64,000 bases of DNA, from NCBI GenBank assembly GCA_031376285.1, contig JANMDN010000068.1:1-64000 (forward strand), in the 5' to 3' direction. How positions within the stretch are numbered: position 1 is the first letter of the stretch; every line of letters begins with the position of its first letter. The notes under the pieces are model-generated. The model was not told the DNA's origin, ran no database searches, and saw nothing but the letters and a program-made list of their open reading frames with translations. The DNA is from JANMDN01 sp031376285 (GTDB taxonomy: Bacteria > Actinomycetota > Thermoleophilia > Miltoncostaeales > Miltoncostaeaceae). Shown piece after piece: positions 63,964 to 64,000 of the stretch. The translations under genes were made by a program, and so were the position numbers.

Positions 63964-64000
63964 TTTGCGAACATCCGAGAAAGCGCCCAGAGAGGGCGGA

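Noticed and set aside
54694..64000. Integrase, transposase or CRISPR array in the hotspot
   Set aside because: Looked for but none seen; only attachment-like repeats and cargo remnants are present.

Overview
The window reads as about 64 kb of chromosome from a high-GC, Gram-positive-type bacterium, most likely an actinobacterium and possibly a deep lineage such as Thermoleophilia. Pointers are the GC-rich codon use, lipoprotein signals, DUF3105, DUF6504 and PASTA proteins, the ImuB/DnaE2 pair with GAAC-N4-GTTC LexA boxes, GatCAB, and a subtilase with a Trp-Ser-Gly repeat tail. The lineage is an inference from family content only.

Layout. 1-4 kb: biosynthetic genes on the minus strand (ilvN, ilvC, a DUF3105 lipoprotein, serA). 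4-9 kb: an OmpR-type two-component pair, an ammonium transporter, an MDR oxidoreductase and an RDD-like protein. 9-12 kb: a frameshifted ECF sigma factor overlapping a large PASTA protein. 12-13 kb: vapBC and an orphan antitoxin. 13-21 kb: the SOS mutasome (imuB, DUF6504, dnaE2) with LexA boxes touching both start codons and a DUF1684 gene, a spermidine-synthase-like gene and a lipoprotein in between. 21-28 kb: alpha/beta hydrolase, GH3, topoisomerase III and the repeat-tailed subtilase. 28-29 kb: debris (a UvrA homologue shrunk to one composite ATPase and a FecCD remnant) and a nitroreductase. 29.6-32.3 kb: a TPP riboswitch driving a ThiX/ThiZ/ThiY-like ABC transporter. 32.3-37.2 kb: gatC-gatA-gatB with two membrane proteins. 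37.2-37.5 kb: a structured, attenuator-like leader. 37.5-42.1 kb: a UPF0104 protein, thiL, a lytic transglycosylase, coaE and rpsA. 42.3-42.8 kb: a small Cys-repeat gene with an RF2-like +1 frameshift site. 42.8-49.6 kb: an amino-acid catabolism unit (acyl-CoA dehydrogenase, Leu/Val/Phe dehydrogenase, fused 2-oxoacid:ferredoxin oxidoreductase) opposite an Lrp regulator and a thioesterase. 49.6-54.6 kb: polA, malic enzyme and a DUF4344 lipoprotein.

54.7-64 kb is an accessory hotspot that begins at tRNA-Leu(CAA). The 3' end of the tRNA recurs downstream at least twice more, which suggests successive small integrations. The hotspot holds an AbiEi-type antitoxin behind a near-perfect palindrome, one intact RHH/toxin pair, and many decayed toxin-antitoxin genes: a fused RHH-PIN remnant, an amber-interrupted HicB, MazE/MazF remnants and a VapBC remnant. 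Small membrane protein paralogues, Pr6Pr, GAF and ion-channel genes lie among them.

Two themes stand out. First, several conserved genes appear to begin at non-standard codons: CTG for serA, gatA and the histidine kinase, ATT for vapC, and perhaps ATC for the thiamine permease. Second, three otherwise well-preserved genes carry recoding-like interruptions: -1 in the sigma factor, +1 at CTT TGA C in the Cys-repeat gene, and an in-frame UGA in a small membrane protein. Indel error in the assembly is the main alternative for the two frameshifts and needs read-level checking.
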